64,000 nucleotides of DNA from Oscillospiraceae bacterium (GCA_009777775.1 WRLE01000002.1:143464-207463); one strand, 5' to 3'; positions 29,333-38,358 are shown, counted from the stretch's first letter. Program-made: numbers and translations. The notes: generated by a model not told the origin, from the sequence alone.

Positions 29333-29363
29333 ATTATAACTGCAAATCATCAACCTTTGTCAA
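29333..29363 (-). promoter_or_regulatory. Weak candidate promoter for the histidine kinase
   Basis: A perfect TTGACA (minus strand, 29358-29363) and a perfect TATAAT (29333-29338) are present, but the spacer is 19 bases, longer than optimal. It would give a leader of roughly 125 bases. Confidence 0.35.
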
Positions 29364-29397
29364 AGCATAAAATTAATTACACTGAAATTTAAGAAAA

Positions 29398-29450
29398 TAC
29401 ACAAAAAAACCTACAAACCAATGGGAAAGCTTCCCAATTAGGTTTGTAGG
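29398..29450 (-). terminator. Strong terminator of the gene at 29507
   Basis: CCTACAAACC pairs with GGTTTGTAGG (about 29411-29420 with 29440-29449), extended by TGGGAA/TTCCCA around a three-base loop. On the minus strand it runs straight into TTTTTTTG. It shields the kinase promoter from upstream transcription. Confidence 0.8.
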
Positions 29451-29506
29451 TCTAATATTATTGTCTCTCTATCAAAAACGCATTAACACGAGCTAATCGT
29501 CCAGTT

Positions 29507-30019
29507 TTATGGCTCCACTTCAACGATTTCGATGATTTCTATCACATCGGTGAAGACCCTGGGCATGGTAACGCCAACGCTGGTCATGGTGATGCGTTTG
29601 CCGGTCACATCGAAATAGTGGTTGGAAATCCTGCTGATTGCCGCAATGAATGAGCCACTGGAGCTCTTTTCATCAAAGAGTCTGTCAACCACATTGGGGC
29701 GAAACAGGTATTCGCTATCAGTGAGAAACACAGAGCCATATCTTGTGCTTTCTATATATGTACACTGTGCCCAAGCGTCCATCAATGCGAATATGTCATC
29801 ATCGATGATGTCATATTCTGTGCCATTAACTTTGATTTGTTTCGCTTCGCGGTTTACATCCTCTGTCCTGATGTCTGCAATATTGTAAAGATGCACTCCG
29901 GAACACATCAGCCAGAATACCAAGCTGTCTCTAACATATCTATTGTGATATGATCCGTATTCGTCCTTTACGGAATACAGAATCTCTTTAATTATGTCTG
30001 GTTTGTTTACCCTCATCAA
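29507..30019 (-). CDS. Uncharacterised 170-aa protein with a faint tyrosine-recombinase-like core
   Basis: No family is recognised with confidence. Residues 28-60 (RDSLVFWLMCSGVHLYNIADIRTEDVN) follow the hydrophobic and charged spacing of the first catalytic block of tyrosine recombinases. However, the invariant Arg of the G-L-R motif is His here, and no HxxR or Tyr-nucleophile block follows. It has no signal peptide or membrane helix and ends in an acidic IEIIEIVEVEP tail. It has its own terminator and stands alone. It may be a degenerate integrase-derived DNA-binding protein; that is inference. Confidence 0.5.
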   Translation of the reverse strand: MMRVNKPDIIKEILYSVKDEYGSYHNRYVRDSLVFWLMCSGVHLYNIADIRTEDVNREAKQIKVNGTEYDIIDDDIFALMDAWAQCTYIESTRYGSVFLTDSEYLFRPNVVDRLFDEKSSSGSFIAAISRISNHYFDVTGKRITMTSVGVTMPRVFTDVIEIIEIVEVEP

Positions 30020-30336
30020 TAACCCTCCTCATTAGCTTAAAGCTTTTTTGCGCTTTATCATCTTACCACAATCATTTCGCTTGTCAATATGTAAGTAGCA
30101 TAGTATATACCCTTTTTACAACGGAATTTTTTACGGAAACATTAGTATTTTAAAAAAAGTATAGATTTACTAGTGCTTTTGCTTATTAAAAGCAAGGTTT
30201 TAGTAATAAACGATGAATTATTACAATAATATTACGCAGACAAATGGACTATGTAGAATTATATGAATAAATATTTATTAAATGTGTATAAATATGAGTA
30301 ATTATTCAATATTTATAAATTTGCAAAAAATAATGC
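30020..30336. other. AT-rich intergenic region without a recognisable gene
   Basis: This is very AT-rich sequence between the divergent gene at 29507 and the trp promoter. I see no conserved coding frame, repeat or RNA element. It should hold the promoter of the minus-strand gene. Confidence 0.5.
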
Positions 30337-30365
30337 TTGACAAGTGTTCTTTCGCCGAGTATATT
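30337..30365 (+). promoter_or_regulatory. Promoter of the trp operon
   Basis: A perfect TTGACA (30337-30342) is followed by a 17-base spacer and TATATT (30360-30365). It lies just before the T-box leader. Confidence 0.8.
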
Positions 30366-30369
30366 ATGC

Positions 30370-30640
30370 TAAACCGTTGAGGCGGGGGTAACGGCAAAGG
30401 CGCACCATACAGAGAGCCTGGGTAGCTGAGAACTGGGCAGGGAATGCGGATTGTCAAATGGGCCGCTGAGGGCATGGTCAAAGGCATATTATGCCAAGTA
30501 TTCCATGACGCGTGGGCATGCGTTAGTTGCCGGGAGTATGTTGGTACTTCGCAAAGAGCACGAATTATCGTGAATCAGGGTGGCACCGCGGATTATATTC
30601 GCCCCTGACAAAGCTATTTGCTTTGTCAGGGGTTTTTATA
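30370..30640 (+). promoter_or_regulatory. T-box leader (probably tRNA-Trp sensing) with terminator
   Basis: The leader has an AGAGAG box near 30411, a structured GC-rich stem I region, and the highly conserved T-box AGGGTGGCACCGCGG at 30577-30591. After it comes a 12-bp terminator, CCCCTGACAAAG/CTTTGTCAGGGG (30602-30613 with 30621-30632), followed by TTTTTATA. Uncharged tRNA pairing with the TGGCA part would favour the antiterminator. The genes controlled are tryptophan biosynthesis genes, so the specifier codon should be UGG. UGG triplets at 30459-30461 and 30475-30477 are candidates, but I could not fold stem I well enough to choose. Confidence 0.9.
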
Positions 30641-30665
30641 TTTATCAGAAATAGGAGATGAGATC

Positions 30666-31850
30666 ATGGAAAACGGAAGATTCGGGATTTATGGGGGACA
30701 ATATATCCCCGAGACATTGATGAGTGCTATAAGGGAATTGGCACTTTCATATGAGCGATGGCGAAGAGATCCTGACTTCATTGAGGAACTGGACTCACTT
30801 CTGAAAAACTATGCTGGAAGACCCTCCCTTCTCTATTTCGCCGAAAAGATGACCAATGACCTTGGCGGTGGGAAGGTTTACCTAAAACGAGAGGACTTAA
30901 ACCACACTGGTTCCCATAAAATCAACAATGTGTTGGGGCAGGCGCTCCTTGCCCAGAGAATGGGAAAGACTCGCCTGATAGCTGAAACTGGAGCCGGTCA
31001 GCATGGAGTGGCAACTGCCACCGCCGCTGCTCTCTTGGGAATGGATTGCGAGGTATTCATGGGTGAGGAAGATATGGAACGCCAAGCATTAAATGTTTAT
31101 CGTATGAGACTAATGGGCGCAATAGTAACTTCCGTCACTTCTGGAACAAAAACCCTAAAGGACGCTGTGAACGCCACAATGAGAGAGTGGGCAGGACGCA
31201 TGGACGACACCCATTATTGCTTGGGTTCTGTGATGGGACCCCATCCATTTCCAACGATGGTTCGTGATTTCCAAGCTGTCATCGGCAAGGAAATAAAAGA
31301 ACAGCTCCTCTCAATGGAAAACAAGCTACCAAATGCGATTATCGCCTGCGTTGGCGGAGGCAGCAATGCCATCGGTTCTTTCTACGAGTTTATCGATGAT
31401 TCAAGTGTTGCTCTCATCGGTTGCGAAGCCGCTGGAAAAGGCGCGGACACCGAGGAAAACGCTGCAACCATAACCAATGGCTCTGTGGGCGTGTTCCATG
31501 GTATGAAGTCATACTTTTGCCAAGACGAGTTTGGACAAATCGCACCCGTCTACTCTATATCTGCTGGTTTGGATTATCCCGGCATAGGACCGGAGCATGC
31601 GATGCTTTTTGACAATGGCAGGGTGCGATATGAAGCAATCACCGATGATGAGGCTGTTGACGCATTCGAGTATCTATCCCGCACAGAGGGAATAATTCCA
31701 GCAATCGAAAGTGCTCACGCACTGGCATATGCCATGGAATATGTACCTAGTTTGGAAAAAGACCAGATTGTCGTCATCACTCTATCTGGACGTGGCGATA
31801 AGGATGTGGCAGCAATTGCCAGATATAAGGGGGTCATGCTCAGTGAATAA
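30666..31850 (+). CDS. trpB: Tryptophan synthase beta chain
   Basis: TrpB joins indole and serine to make tryptophan, using PLP. The 394-aa sequence has the PLP lysine at residue 85 in [22 protein letters not shown], and the phosphate-binding GGGSNAIG loop. It is a TrpB1-type sequence of normal length. The ATG at 30666 is preceded by AGGAGATGAGATC; in-frame codons further upstream fall in the terminator of the T-box. It is the first gene of the operon and overlaps trpA by 8 bases. Confidence 0.97.
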   Translation: MENGRFGIYGGQYIPETLMSAIRELALSYERWRRDPDFIEELDSLLKNYAGRPSLLYFAEKMTNDLGGGKVYLKREDLNHTGSHKINNVLGQALLAQRMGKTRLIAETGAGQHGVATATAAALLGMDCEVFMGEEDMERQALNVYRMRLMGAIVTSVTSGTKTLKDAVNATMREWAGRMDDTHYCLGSVMGPHPFPTMVRDFQAVIGKEIKEQLLSMENKLPNAIIACVGGGSNAIGSFYEFIDDSSVALIGCEAAGKGADTEENAATITNGSVGVFHGMKSYFCQDEFGQIAPVYSISAGLDYPGIGPEHAMLFDNGRVRYEAITDDEAVDAFEYLSRTEGIIPAIESAHALAYAMEYVPSLEKDQIVVITLSGRGDKDVAAIARYKGVMLSE

Positions 31851-32616
31851 AATACAGCAAGCCTTTATAAAAGGAAAAGCTTTCATTCCATACATAACAG
31901 GGGGAGACCCTGATATGGAAACTACAGAAAAACTCATTTATGCCCTTGCCGAGGCTGGGGCTGACATAATCGAAATCGGCATACCCTTTTCAGACCCCAT
32001 TGCTGAAGGGCCTGTCATAGAAGCCGCCAGCGCAAGAGCTTTGGAGGCAGGATGCACGACAGACAAACTCTTTGAGCTTGTTTCTCGCGTATCCTCTCGG
32101 GTGGATATACCCTTGCTCTTTATGACTTATTACAATCCGGTTTTTGTTTATGGACTCTCCCGATTCACCGATATGTGCTCTCAAGTTGGCATTGACGGTT
32201 TGATTGTTCCAGATTTACCCTTTGAAGAAAGAGAGGAGCTACTTAAGCCATGCCAAAGCTGCGGATTGGAGCTCATATCCCTCATCGCACCCACATCCGT
32301 GGAGCGGATAAACAATATCGCATCAAACTCCAGCGGCTTTCTCTATTGCGTTTCTTCCTTGGGTGTGACAGGAGTCCGTACTTCCCTTCACGATTACGCA
32401 GCAAATATGATTTCCCAAGTGAAGGAAGTCAGCGACATCCCCTGTGCAGTGGGTTTTGGAATATCTACACCCCAGCAAGCAAAGGAGATAGCAACGTTCG
32501 CTGATGGGGTAATCGTTGGCAGTGCCATTGTATCCATTATCGAAGAGCATGGGAGAGATAGTATATCTCCAGTGAGTAGCTATGTTTCTACGATGGTAGA
32601 AGCGATGCGAACATAG
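31843..32616 (+). CDS. trpA: Tryptophan synthase alpha chain
   Basis: TrpA cleaves indole-3-glycerol phosphate to indole and glyceraldehyde-3-phosphate and passes the indole to TrpB. It is 257 aa from the GTG at 31843, preceded by AAGGGGG. Catalytic Glu44 (Glu49 in Salmonella) is in [11 protein letters not shown]. The second catalytic acid, Asp60 in Salmonella (LADGP), is Glu55 here (IAEGP). The (beta/alpha)8 barrel and the phosphate-binding VGFGIS and GVIVGSAIV segments are present. The start overlaps trpB by 8 bases, fitting the stoichiometric complex. Confidence 0.96.
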   Translation: MNKIQQAFIKGKAFIPYITGGDPDMETTEKLIYALAEAGADIIEIGIPFSDPIAEGPVIEAASARALEAGCTTDKLFELVSRVSSRVDIPLLFMTYYNPVFVYGLSRFTDMCSQVGIDGLIVPDLPFEEREELLKPCQSCGLELISLIAPTSVERINNIASNSSGFLYCVSSLGVTGVRTSLHDYAANMISQVKEVSDIPCAVGFGISTPQQAKEIATFADGVIVGSAIVSIIEEHGRDSISPVSSYVSTMVEAMRT

Positions 32617-32646
32617 TAATTATATTAAAAGAAATTGAGGTCAAAC

Positions 32647-34062
32647 ATGAAAAAAGCTATAGTTCCATACATCGGGAGCGGACTGCTGACCTTGCTTGCC
32701 ATTTTGCTTATGGTGACAAAGCCACTGTCCGCAAGCCTTGACAATACCGCCCAATATATGCTCGGCGGACTCCTAATAACCCTTAGTGTATGGATTTTCA
32801 AACCATTTAATCTATCATATTCCGCAGGGGGAATGCTCCTTGCCTTCTTTGCCCTGGTTCTAGGGCTCAGACCAGCCGTTGTCTTTTCCGGCTTCACCCA
32901 ATCAGCAATTTGGACTTTGATACCCGCACTTTTCTTCGGCTTCACCTTGCAAAAAACCGGACTGGGAAATCGGATAGCCCTTGGCATAATCAAACTTTTC
33001 AAACCGTCTTATGCATCTTTGGTTTTTGCTTGGGTGCTAATCGGTTTAATTCTCAGTATACTTACACCTTCCATCACTGTGCGAGTTGCAATTGTAATGC
33101 CCATCGCTGTTCAGTGCTGTGAATTGTGCAAACTGGAAAAAGGCTCAAAAGGCAACTCACTAATACTGCTCACAGCCTTTGGCATGGCACTCATCCCTGG
33201 CTCTGGTTGGCTCAGCGGCGCTTTATGGGGACCCATCATATCAGGTATGATCAATGCTCTTCCCGAAACGGCAGGCTTGGTGACCTTTGATAGCTGGTTT
33301 AGCGTATTATTCGTACCAATGATACTAACAACAGTATTAATGATAATCGGAAGCCTAATCCTTCTCAAACCTTCTGATAAATTATCGGAAGATGCCATTG
33401 ACGTGATAAAGAATCAAAAAAGCGAAAAAATGAGTCATCACGAAATCATCGCCGCAATCATTCTCGTGGGAGTTTTCATGCTACTTCTAACAGGGAGATA
33501 CCACGGAATGCCTGATGCTGCGCTTTGCCTAATAGGAGTCTTTGCTTTCTTCCTTTTTGGCGTTTTGGAACCAAGGGATTTTAATGTAAGCATCAATTGG
33601 GATTTAGTGGTCTTTACAGCCATGGCTCTAGGTCTTGGATCTGTATTCACGGAAACAGGTATTTCAAAATGGCTAGCAGACATTATCATTCCAGCGATAG
33701 CTCCAATATCAAGCAATCCATGGATTTTTATGTTTACTGCAATGGCATTTATGTTCCTATGGAGATTTTTCGACGTTGCCATACTTGTACCCACTATGGC
33801 TATCATGGTGCCGGTTTTGCCAGCAATTTATGATGCTTATCAAATCAGCCCCCTTGTATGGCTCGCTATCTTTGTAATGGCAGCTAATTGCTTCTTCATG
33901 GCTTTTCAAAATATGTGGGCTATGCTGGGTGTCTCCATTGCTGGAGATAGAGCATGGACTAGTTCCCACTTGGGTGCATACGGTACGATTTACTTCGGTT
34001 CTTGCCTGTTGTCGTTGCTTGTGGCAATACCCATGTGGGTCAATGCTGGACTCTTTGGTTGA
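32647..34062 (+). CDS. SLC13/DASS-family membrane transporter inside the trp cluster
   Basis: This 471-aa protein has about 11-12 hydrophobic helices and two internally similar halves. It contains TPSITVRVAIVMPIA and a later helical hairpin near the SNPWIFMFTAMAF segment, as in SLC13/DASS (dicarboxylate, citrate or sulfate) and related ion transporters. The ATG at 32647 has TGAGG upstream. It lies 30 bases after trpA and on the same strand, so it is probably co-transcribed under T-box control. That suggests a substrate linked to tryptophan metabolism, such as an aromatic precursor or product. This is inference; the family normally moves dicarboxylates. Confidence 0.8.
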   Translation: MKKAIVPYIGSGLLTLLAILLMVTKPLSASLDNTAQYMLGGLLITLSVWIFKPFNLSYSAGGMLLAFFALVLGLRPAVVFSGFTQSAIWTLIPALFFGFTLQKTGLGNRIALGIIKLFKPSYASLVFAWVLIGLILSILTPSITVRVAIVMPIAVQCCELCKLEKGSKGNSLILLTAFGMALIPGSGWLSGALWGPIISGMINALPETAGLVTFDSWFSVLFVPMILTTVLMIIGSLILLKPSDKLSEDAIDVIKNQKSEKMSHHEIIAAIILVGVFMLLLTGRYHGMPDAALCLIGVFAFFLFGVLEPRDFNVSINWDLVVFTAMALGLGSVFTETGISKWLADIIIPAIAPISSNPWIFMFTAMAFMFLWRFFDVAILVPTMAIMVPVLPAIYDAYQISPLVWLAIFVMAANCFFMAFQNMWAMLGVSIAGDRAWTSSHLGAYGTIYFGSCLLSLLVAIPMWVNAGLFG

Positions 34063-34077
34063 GTGTTGTTTTGCACT

Positions 34078-34234
34078 GCGTTGTAATTGGCGCGGTGGAG
34101 ACTTGCGGCGCGTCAGGGATGCCGCGCCCTACGGTGGGGGATTGCATCCTTGACATGTCGTATGAAATTTGATATTGCGTTGTATTTGGCGCGGTGGAGA
34201 CTTGCGGCGCGTCAGGGATGCCGCGCCCTACGAA
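34078..34234. repeat. Two 56-bp direct repeats at 99-bp spacing holding palindromic repeat copies 2 and 3
   Basis: The unit GCGTTGTA(A/T)TTGGCGCGG, then TGGAGACTT, then the dispersed palindrome occurs at 34078-34133 and again at 34177-34232. The unit is nearly identical in the two places; the 43 bases between them are not repeated. The palindrome parts lie at 34105-34133 and 34204-34234. They fill the gap between the transporter and trpD. Confidence 0.9.
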
Positions 34235-34306
34235 AAAAACTTTTTGAGATGCGGTTTTCTATGAAGGCGGCGTGAGACATGATAAAAATTTTAAGGAGAA
34301 GAATAA

Positions 34307-35320
34307 ATGATACGTGAAGCTATAATTACCTTGTCTAAGAAACAGGATTTAACATATGAAGCGGCAGAAGCGGTGATGGATGAAATAATGACTGGCGAAG
34401 CCACCTTGGTGCAAATGAGCGCGTATTTAACAGCTTTGAGCCTGAAAGGTGAAACCATCGATGAAATCACAGCCTCTGCATTTGGGATGCGTAAGCATTG
34501 CGTTCGATTATTACACAATGTTGACGCATTGGAAATCGTTGGCACAGGCGGAGATAACTCTAATTCATTTAATATATCAACAACAGCTGCGATTATAGCA
34601 GCGGCAGCGGGAGTTCCCGTTGCAAAGCACGGCAATAGAGGAGCTTCCAGCCTTTGCGGAGCAGCGGATGTGCTAGAAGCACTGGGAGTAAACATCAACC
34701 TTCCACCAGAAAGAAGCACAGAACTTCTCCATGACATCGGCATTTGCTTCCTCTTTGCACAAAATTACCACATTGCCATGAAGTATGTTGCTCCTGTGCG
34801 TAAAGAGTTGGGTATTCGCACGGTTTTTAATGTCCTGGGACCACTTACCAATCCCGCAGGAGCTAACATGGAACTCATGGGGGTTTATGATAGGGAGCTG
34901 GTGGAGCCCCTTGCTAAAGTCCTCATGAACCTCGGTGTGACAAATGCAATTGTTGTCCATGGAGTAGACGGTTTAGATGAAATATCCATGAGCGCAGCCA
35001 CTTTACTTTGCGAATTAAAAAACGGTTGGATTCGCACTTACGAAATCACCCCTGAAGAATTCGGATTCCGCCGTTGCGAAAAATCAGAGCTGGTTGGTGG
35101 CACCCCCGAAGAAAACGCTAAAATACTACGAGCCGTGCTTGATGGAGAAAAGGGAGCAAAGCGAGATGCTGCAGTACTAAATGCAGCAGCAGCTCTATAC
35201 ATTTCGGGGAAGCAAGACTCGATACAGGAAGGAATTATTGTTGCCCAAAACATCATTGACAGCGGGCAAGCAACGAGCAAACTGGATGAGTTTATTCGCT
35301 GTTCCAATATGGAGGGCTAG
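34307..35320 (+). CDS. trpD: Anthranilate phosphoribosyltransferase
   Basis: TrpD transfers phosphoribose from PRPP to anthranilate. The 337-aa protein has the glycine-rich PRPP loop [36 protein letters not shown], and the Mg-binding GVDGLDEIS region, all typical. It is of normal length. AAGGAGAAG lies before the ATG. It follows a repeat-filled gap of about 240 bases, so it might be less expressed than trpBA. trpC follows after 3 bases. Confidence 0.97.
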   Translation: MIREAIITLSKKQDLTYEAAEAVMDEIMTGEATLVQMSAYLTALSLKGETIDEITASAFGMRKHCVRLLHNVDALEIVGTGGDNSNSFNISTTAAIIAAAAGVPVAKHGNRGASSLCGAADVLEALGVNINLPPERSTELLHDIGICFLFAQNYHIAMKYVAPVRKELGIRTVFNVLGPLTNPAGANMELMGVYDRELVEPLAKVLMNLGVTNAIVVHGVDGLDEISMSAATLLCELKNGWIRTYEITPEEFGFRRCEKSELVGGTPEENAKILRAVLDGEKGAKRDAAVLNAAAALYISGKQDSIQEGIIVAQNIIDSGQATSKLDEFIRCSNMEG

Positions 35321-35323
35321 CAA

Positions 35324-36118
35324 TTGAGCATTCTTGACGAAATCGTTGCGGCGACAAAGCTAAGGGTACAAAGGGAAAAAGCAGCATCTGATACTGCATT
35401 TGCACCTGCCCCTACTTCTGCTCCTATGGCTACAACCGCTAGTTCCGCATATCCCTTTGAAGCGGCTTTGCGAAAACCTGGTTTTCACTTTATATGCGAA
35501 GTAAAAAAAGCTTCCCCTTCAAAGGGGATTATAGCAGAGGATTATCCATATCTCGAAATCGCCAAAGAATATGAAACAGCAGGAGCGACTGCCATATCAG
35601 TACTGACGGAAACAGATTTTTTTCTTGGAAGCCCACAACACCTGTCAGAGATTCGCAACATTGTCAACATCCCCTTACTCCGCAAGGATTTCATCATTGA
35701 CCTCTATCAAGTTGAGCAAGCTGCTCTGATGGGTGCCGATGCAATCTTGCTAATATGTGCAATCCTCAATCAATCTCAATTAGCCGAGTTTATCGAGACC
35801 GCAGATACATATGGCATGTCTTCCTTGGTGGAAGTCCATGATGAGTCTGAACTGAAAAACGCACTCCAAGCCAGAGCTCGCATAATCGGAGCAAATAATA
35901 GAGACTTGAATACCTTTGAGGTAGACATGGAGAATAGCATTAAGCTTCGTAAGCTTGCTCCTGATAATGTGCTTTTCGTATCTGAAAGCGGAATCCAAAC
36001 GCCCGAAGACATAGCAAAATTAAAAGAAAATGGAATTAATGCTGTCCTCATTGGGGAAACCCTAATGCGAGCCAAAGATAAAAAAGAGGCTTTATCGAAA
36101 CTAGGTGGCATTATATGA
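35324..36118 (+). CDS. trpC: Indole-3-glycerol phosphate synthase
   Basis: TrpC closes the ring of the CdRP intermediate to make indole-3-glycerol phosphate. The 264-aa barrel has FICEVKKASPSKGII (catalytic Lys), PLLRKDFIIDLYQV, LIGANNRDLNTFEVD and the SESGIQTPEDI phosphate site. The start is a TTG at 35324 with GGAGGG 8 bases upstream. There is an Ala/Pro/Ser-rich insert near residues 24-42, longer than usual at the N-terminus. It overlaps trpF by 4 bases (ATGA). Confidence 0.95.
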   Translation: MSILDEIVAATKLRVQREKAASDTAFAPAPTSAPMATTASSAYPFEAALRKPGFHFICEVKKASPSKGIIAEDYPYLEIAKEYETAGATAISVLTETDFFLGSPQHLSEIRNIVNIPLLRKDFIIDLYQVEQAALMGADAILLICAILNQSQLAEFIETADTYGMSSLVEVHDESELKNALQARARIIGANNRDLNTFEVDMENSIKLRKLAPDNVLFVSESGIQTPEDIAKLKENGINAVLIGETLMRAKDKKEALSKLGGII

Positions 36119-36723
36119 GTAAAGTAAAAATTTGCGGTTTACGCAGTTTTGAAGACATCGCTGCAGTCAATAGTGCCATGCCAGATTATATCGGTTTTGT
36201 CTTTGCAGAAAGCCGCCGACGGATAGATTTCGAAACCGCTACAATGTTGAAAAACCGCCTTGATGGAAATATCAAGGCGGTGGGCGTTTTTGTAAATGAA
36301 AATGCAGAGATTATTATTGATTTATGTAATCATGGTGTGATTGATATGATACAGCTCCATGGCGATGAAGATGGGAAATACATAGAAAACCTGAAAAATA
36401 GCTGCTCCTGTCCTGTGATAAAGTCGGTTTCTGTTTATGATGCCATTCCCGCTTATCCGAAGAATGCAGATTTTTTGCTCTTTGATACTCTTTCGACACA
36501 AAGGGGTGGAAGTGGAGAAGCTTTCCAGCATGAGATTCTCATCGGCTTTAACGAAAAGCCATACTTCATAGCAGGAGGCTTAACGGTTCATAACATATCA
36601 CAAGCAATCACCATGCTACAGCCATATGGGGTAGATACCAGCAGCGGCGTTGAAACAAATGGATTAAAAGACCCCATCAAAATCCACGATTTTGTAAAAG
36701 CAGTTCGTACAAGCACCACATGA
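36115..36723 (+). CDS. trpF: Phosphoribosylanthranilate isomerase
   Basis: TrpF isomerises phosphoribosylanthranilate to CdRP. It has 202 aa and starts MSKVKICGLRS with the catalytic Cys. DYIGFVFAESRR is near residue 22-33, the second catalytic Asp is in LLFDT, and the C-terminal phosphate site is GVDTSSGVE. It is the last trp gene in this cluster. trpE and trpG, needed for anthranilate synthesis, are not in the window. Confidence 0.96.
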   Translation: MSKVKICGLRSFEDIAAVNSAMPDYIGFVFAESRRRIDFETATMLKNRLDGNIKAVGVFVNENAEIIIDLCNHGVIDMIQLHGDEDGKYIENLKNSCSCPVIKSVSVYDAIPAYPKNADFLLFDTLSTQRGGSGEAFQHEILIGFNEKPYFIAGGLTVHNISQAITMLQPYGVDTSSGVETNGLKDPIKIHDFVKAVRTSTT

Positions 36724-36993
36724 ATGCCATTTCGTAGGGCGCGGCATCCCTGACGCGCCGCCCATGTTGCATCGGATACCATGCAGCACCTTCGTAGGGC
36801 GCGGCATCCTTGACGCGCCGCCCATGTTGCATCGGATACCATGCGGCACCTTCGTAGGGCGCGGCATCCCTGACGCGCCGCCCATGTTGCATCGGATACC
36901 ATGCGGCACCTTCGTAGGGCGCGGCATCCCTGACGCGCCGCTTGTGTTGCACTCGATACCTTGCGGCGCGTCAAGGATGCCGCGCCCTACGAA
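36721..36993. repeat. 60-bp tandem array of the palindromic repeat plus one inverted copy
   Basis: Four direct units of exactly 60 bp (36721-36960) each contain the dispersed palindrome (36731-36761, 36791-36821, 36851-36881, 36911-36941) and a CATGTTGCATCGGATACCATG-like linker. The two outer units are slightly diverged. A fifth palindrome in reverse orientation is at 36963-36993. The last direct copy and the inverted one can form a long hairpin, which could end trp transcription. Confidence 0.95.
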
Positions 36994-37058
36994 AGCCACA
37001 TATAATGGAAGAAGTGCTAAATATAGTTAGATTATTATAAATAAAAGCGCAAAAGCAC

Positions 37059-37087
37059 TTGTAAATACAATCGCTCGGCGTTATACT
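37059..37087 (+). promoter_or_regulatory. Promoter of the PfoR-like gene
   Basis: TTGTAA (37059-37064), a 17-base spacer and TATACT (37082-37087) lie about 37 bases before the ATG. Confidence 0.6.
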
Positions 37088-37123
37088 GTCTGGTAATACA
37101 TTTTTGAAAGGTGGCGCCGAAAT

Positions 37124-38197
37124 ATGTCAATTTCGGGTTTCATGAAAAAGCAGGGGATAGAAATAACCTGGCAACGAATAGGGCTTGACGCCTTGGGAGC
37201 CATGGCACATGGTTTGTTTGCCTCCTTGCTCATCGGAACGATTATGAACACTTTGGGTACTCAATTGAGTATTCCCATCCTCAACCGGGTGGGTGGTTTT
37301 GCCACATCCGGCGTGGGTGCTGCTATGGCGGTTTCCATTGGCTATGCCATGAAAGCACCACCCTTCGTACTCTATTCTCTCGTGGCAGTTGGTCAAGCGG
37401 CAAATTCGTTGGGTGGCTCTGGAGGTCCCCTTGCGGTTTTCGTTGTTGTACTGATTGCGGTTTTTGCTGGAAAACTCGTGTCAAAGACAACTCCCATTGA
37501 CCTGATAGTTACACCCTTTGTCACCATCGTGGTTGGAGTCGGAGCTTCAATTATCCTGGCTCCACCCATTGGTCAGTTTGCTTCCGCTTTCGGCTATGCC
37601 ATAATGTGGGCAACTGATATGCAACCCTTCCTAATGGGTATTTTGGTATCTGCCATTGTTGGAGTCGTCCTAACCTTACCCATTAGCTCCGCAGCTGTTT
37701 GCGCTGCCCTTGGCTTGGTGGGTCTCGCTGGGGGAGCCGCTCTAGCAGGCTGCTGCGCCCACATGGTTGGGTTCGCCGTGGCTTCCTATAGGGAAAATAA
37801 AGTGGGAGGCTTACTTGCCCAAGGCATCGGTACATCAATGCTACAGGTTCCAAACCTAATGAAAAAACCCATACTCTGGATACCCGCTGTGATTGCTTCC
37901 ATAGTCAATGGACCTGTTGCCACTGTTCTTTTCAAAATCAAGCAAAATGGTCCTCCCATTTCATCCGGAATGGGAACATCAGGCATGGTCGGTCCTTTAG
38001 GTGTTATTTCTGGTTGGTTGGCTCCTTCTGAAGCCGCCCTCGCTTCCGGTGAAATAGCTATGAGTGCAACAGCCATGGACTGGTTGGGATTGGTTCTCGT
38101 CGCCGTTGTAATCCCGGCTGTAGTGGCGCTCATAGTTTCTGAGTTCATGCGTAATCGAGGCTGGATAAAATTCGGCGATTTGGAAATCGATTGCTGA
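37124..38197 (+). CDS. PfoR / EIIC-like (PTS_EIIC_2) membrane protein
   Basis: This 357-aa, highly hydrophobic protein has nine to ten helices rich in Gly and Ala. It contains GGSGGPLAVFVVVL, LPISSAAVCAALGLVGLAGGAALAGC and a GPPISSGMGTSGMVGPLG motif. This is the PTS EIIC-like family that includes PfoR of Clostridium perfringens. No EIIA/EIIB domain or phosphorylation site is attached, and no PTS genes are adjacent. It may transport a small solute or act as a regulator; the family role is not settled. It has its own promoter, an AAAGGTGG site and a strong terminator, so it is a single-gene unit. Confidence 0.8.
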   Translation: MSISGFMKKQGIEITWQRIGLDALGAMAHGLFASLLIGTIMNTLGTQLSIPILNRVGGFATSGVGAAMAVSIGYAMKAPPFVLYSLVAVGQAANSLGGSGGPLAVFVVVLIAVFAGKLVSKTTPIDLIVTPFVTIVVGVGASIILAPPIGQFASAFGYAIMWATDMQPFLMGILVSAIVGVVLTLPISSAAVCAALGLVGLAGGAALAGCCAHMVGFAVASYRENKVGGLLAQGIGTSMLQVPNLMKKPILWIPAVIASIVNGPVATVLFKIKQNGPPISSGMGTSGMVGPLGVISGWLAPSEAALASGEIAMSATAMDWLGLVLVAVVIPAVVALIVSEFMRNRGWIKFGDLEIDC

Positions 38198-38358
38198 TGA
38201 TATCCCTCAAATAGCTATCATTACCACCTCAGAGTCGAAAGTGACTACAACAAGCACCAGAATCATATAACTGCTCTCACACATGAAGTACTTGATAAAG
38301 ATGACTCAAGGTCTATTGAGAAACGATTTACAAGAAACTCTATTGCTTTCAAACAACT

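Noticed and set aside
30302..30487. 61-codon minus-strand frame upstream of trpB
   Set aside because: It runs through the T-box leader, whose RNA motifs explain the sequence better.
34087..34275. 62-codon frame across the paired palindromic repeats before trpD
   Set aside because: It consists almost entirely of repeat sequence and is out of register with any gene.
36721..36960. CRISPR-like regular spacing
   Set aside because: The whole 60-bp unit is repeated, including the part between palindromes. There are no unique spacers, and no cas genes are nearby.
36588..36999. Several long overlapping reading frames on both strands through the tandem array, with ARQGCRALRR-type repeats in the translation
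   Set aside because: The 60-bp period is a multiple of three, so every frame stays open by construction. There is no ribosome binding site, and the same palindrome occurs elsewhere out of frame and between genes.
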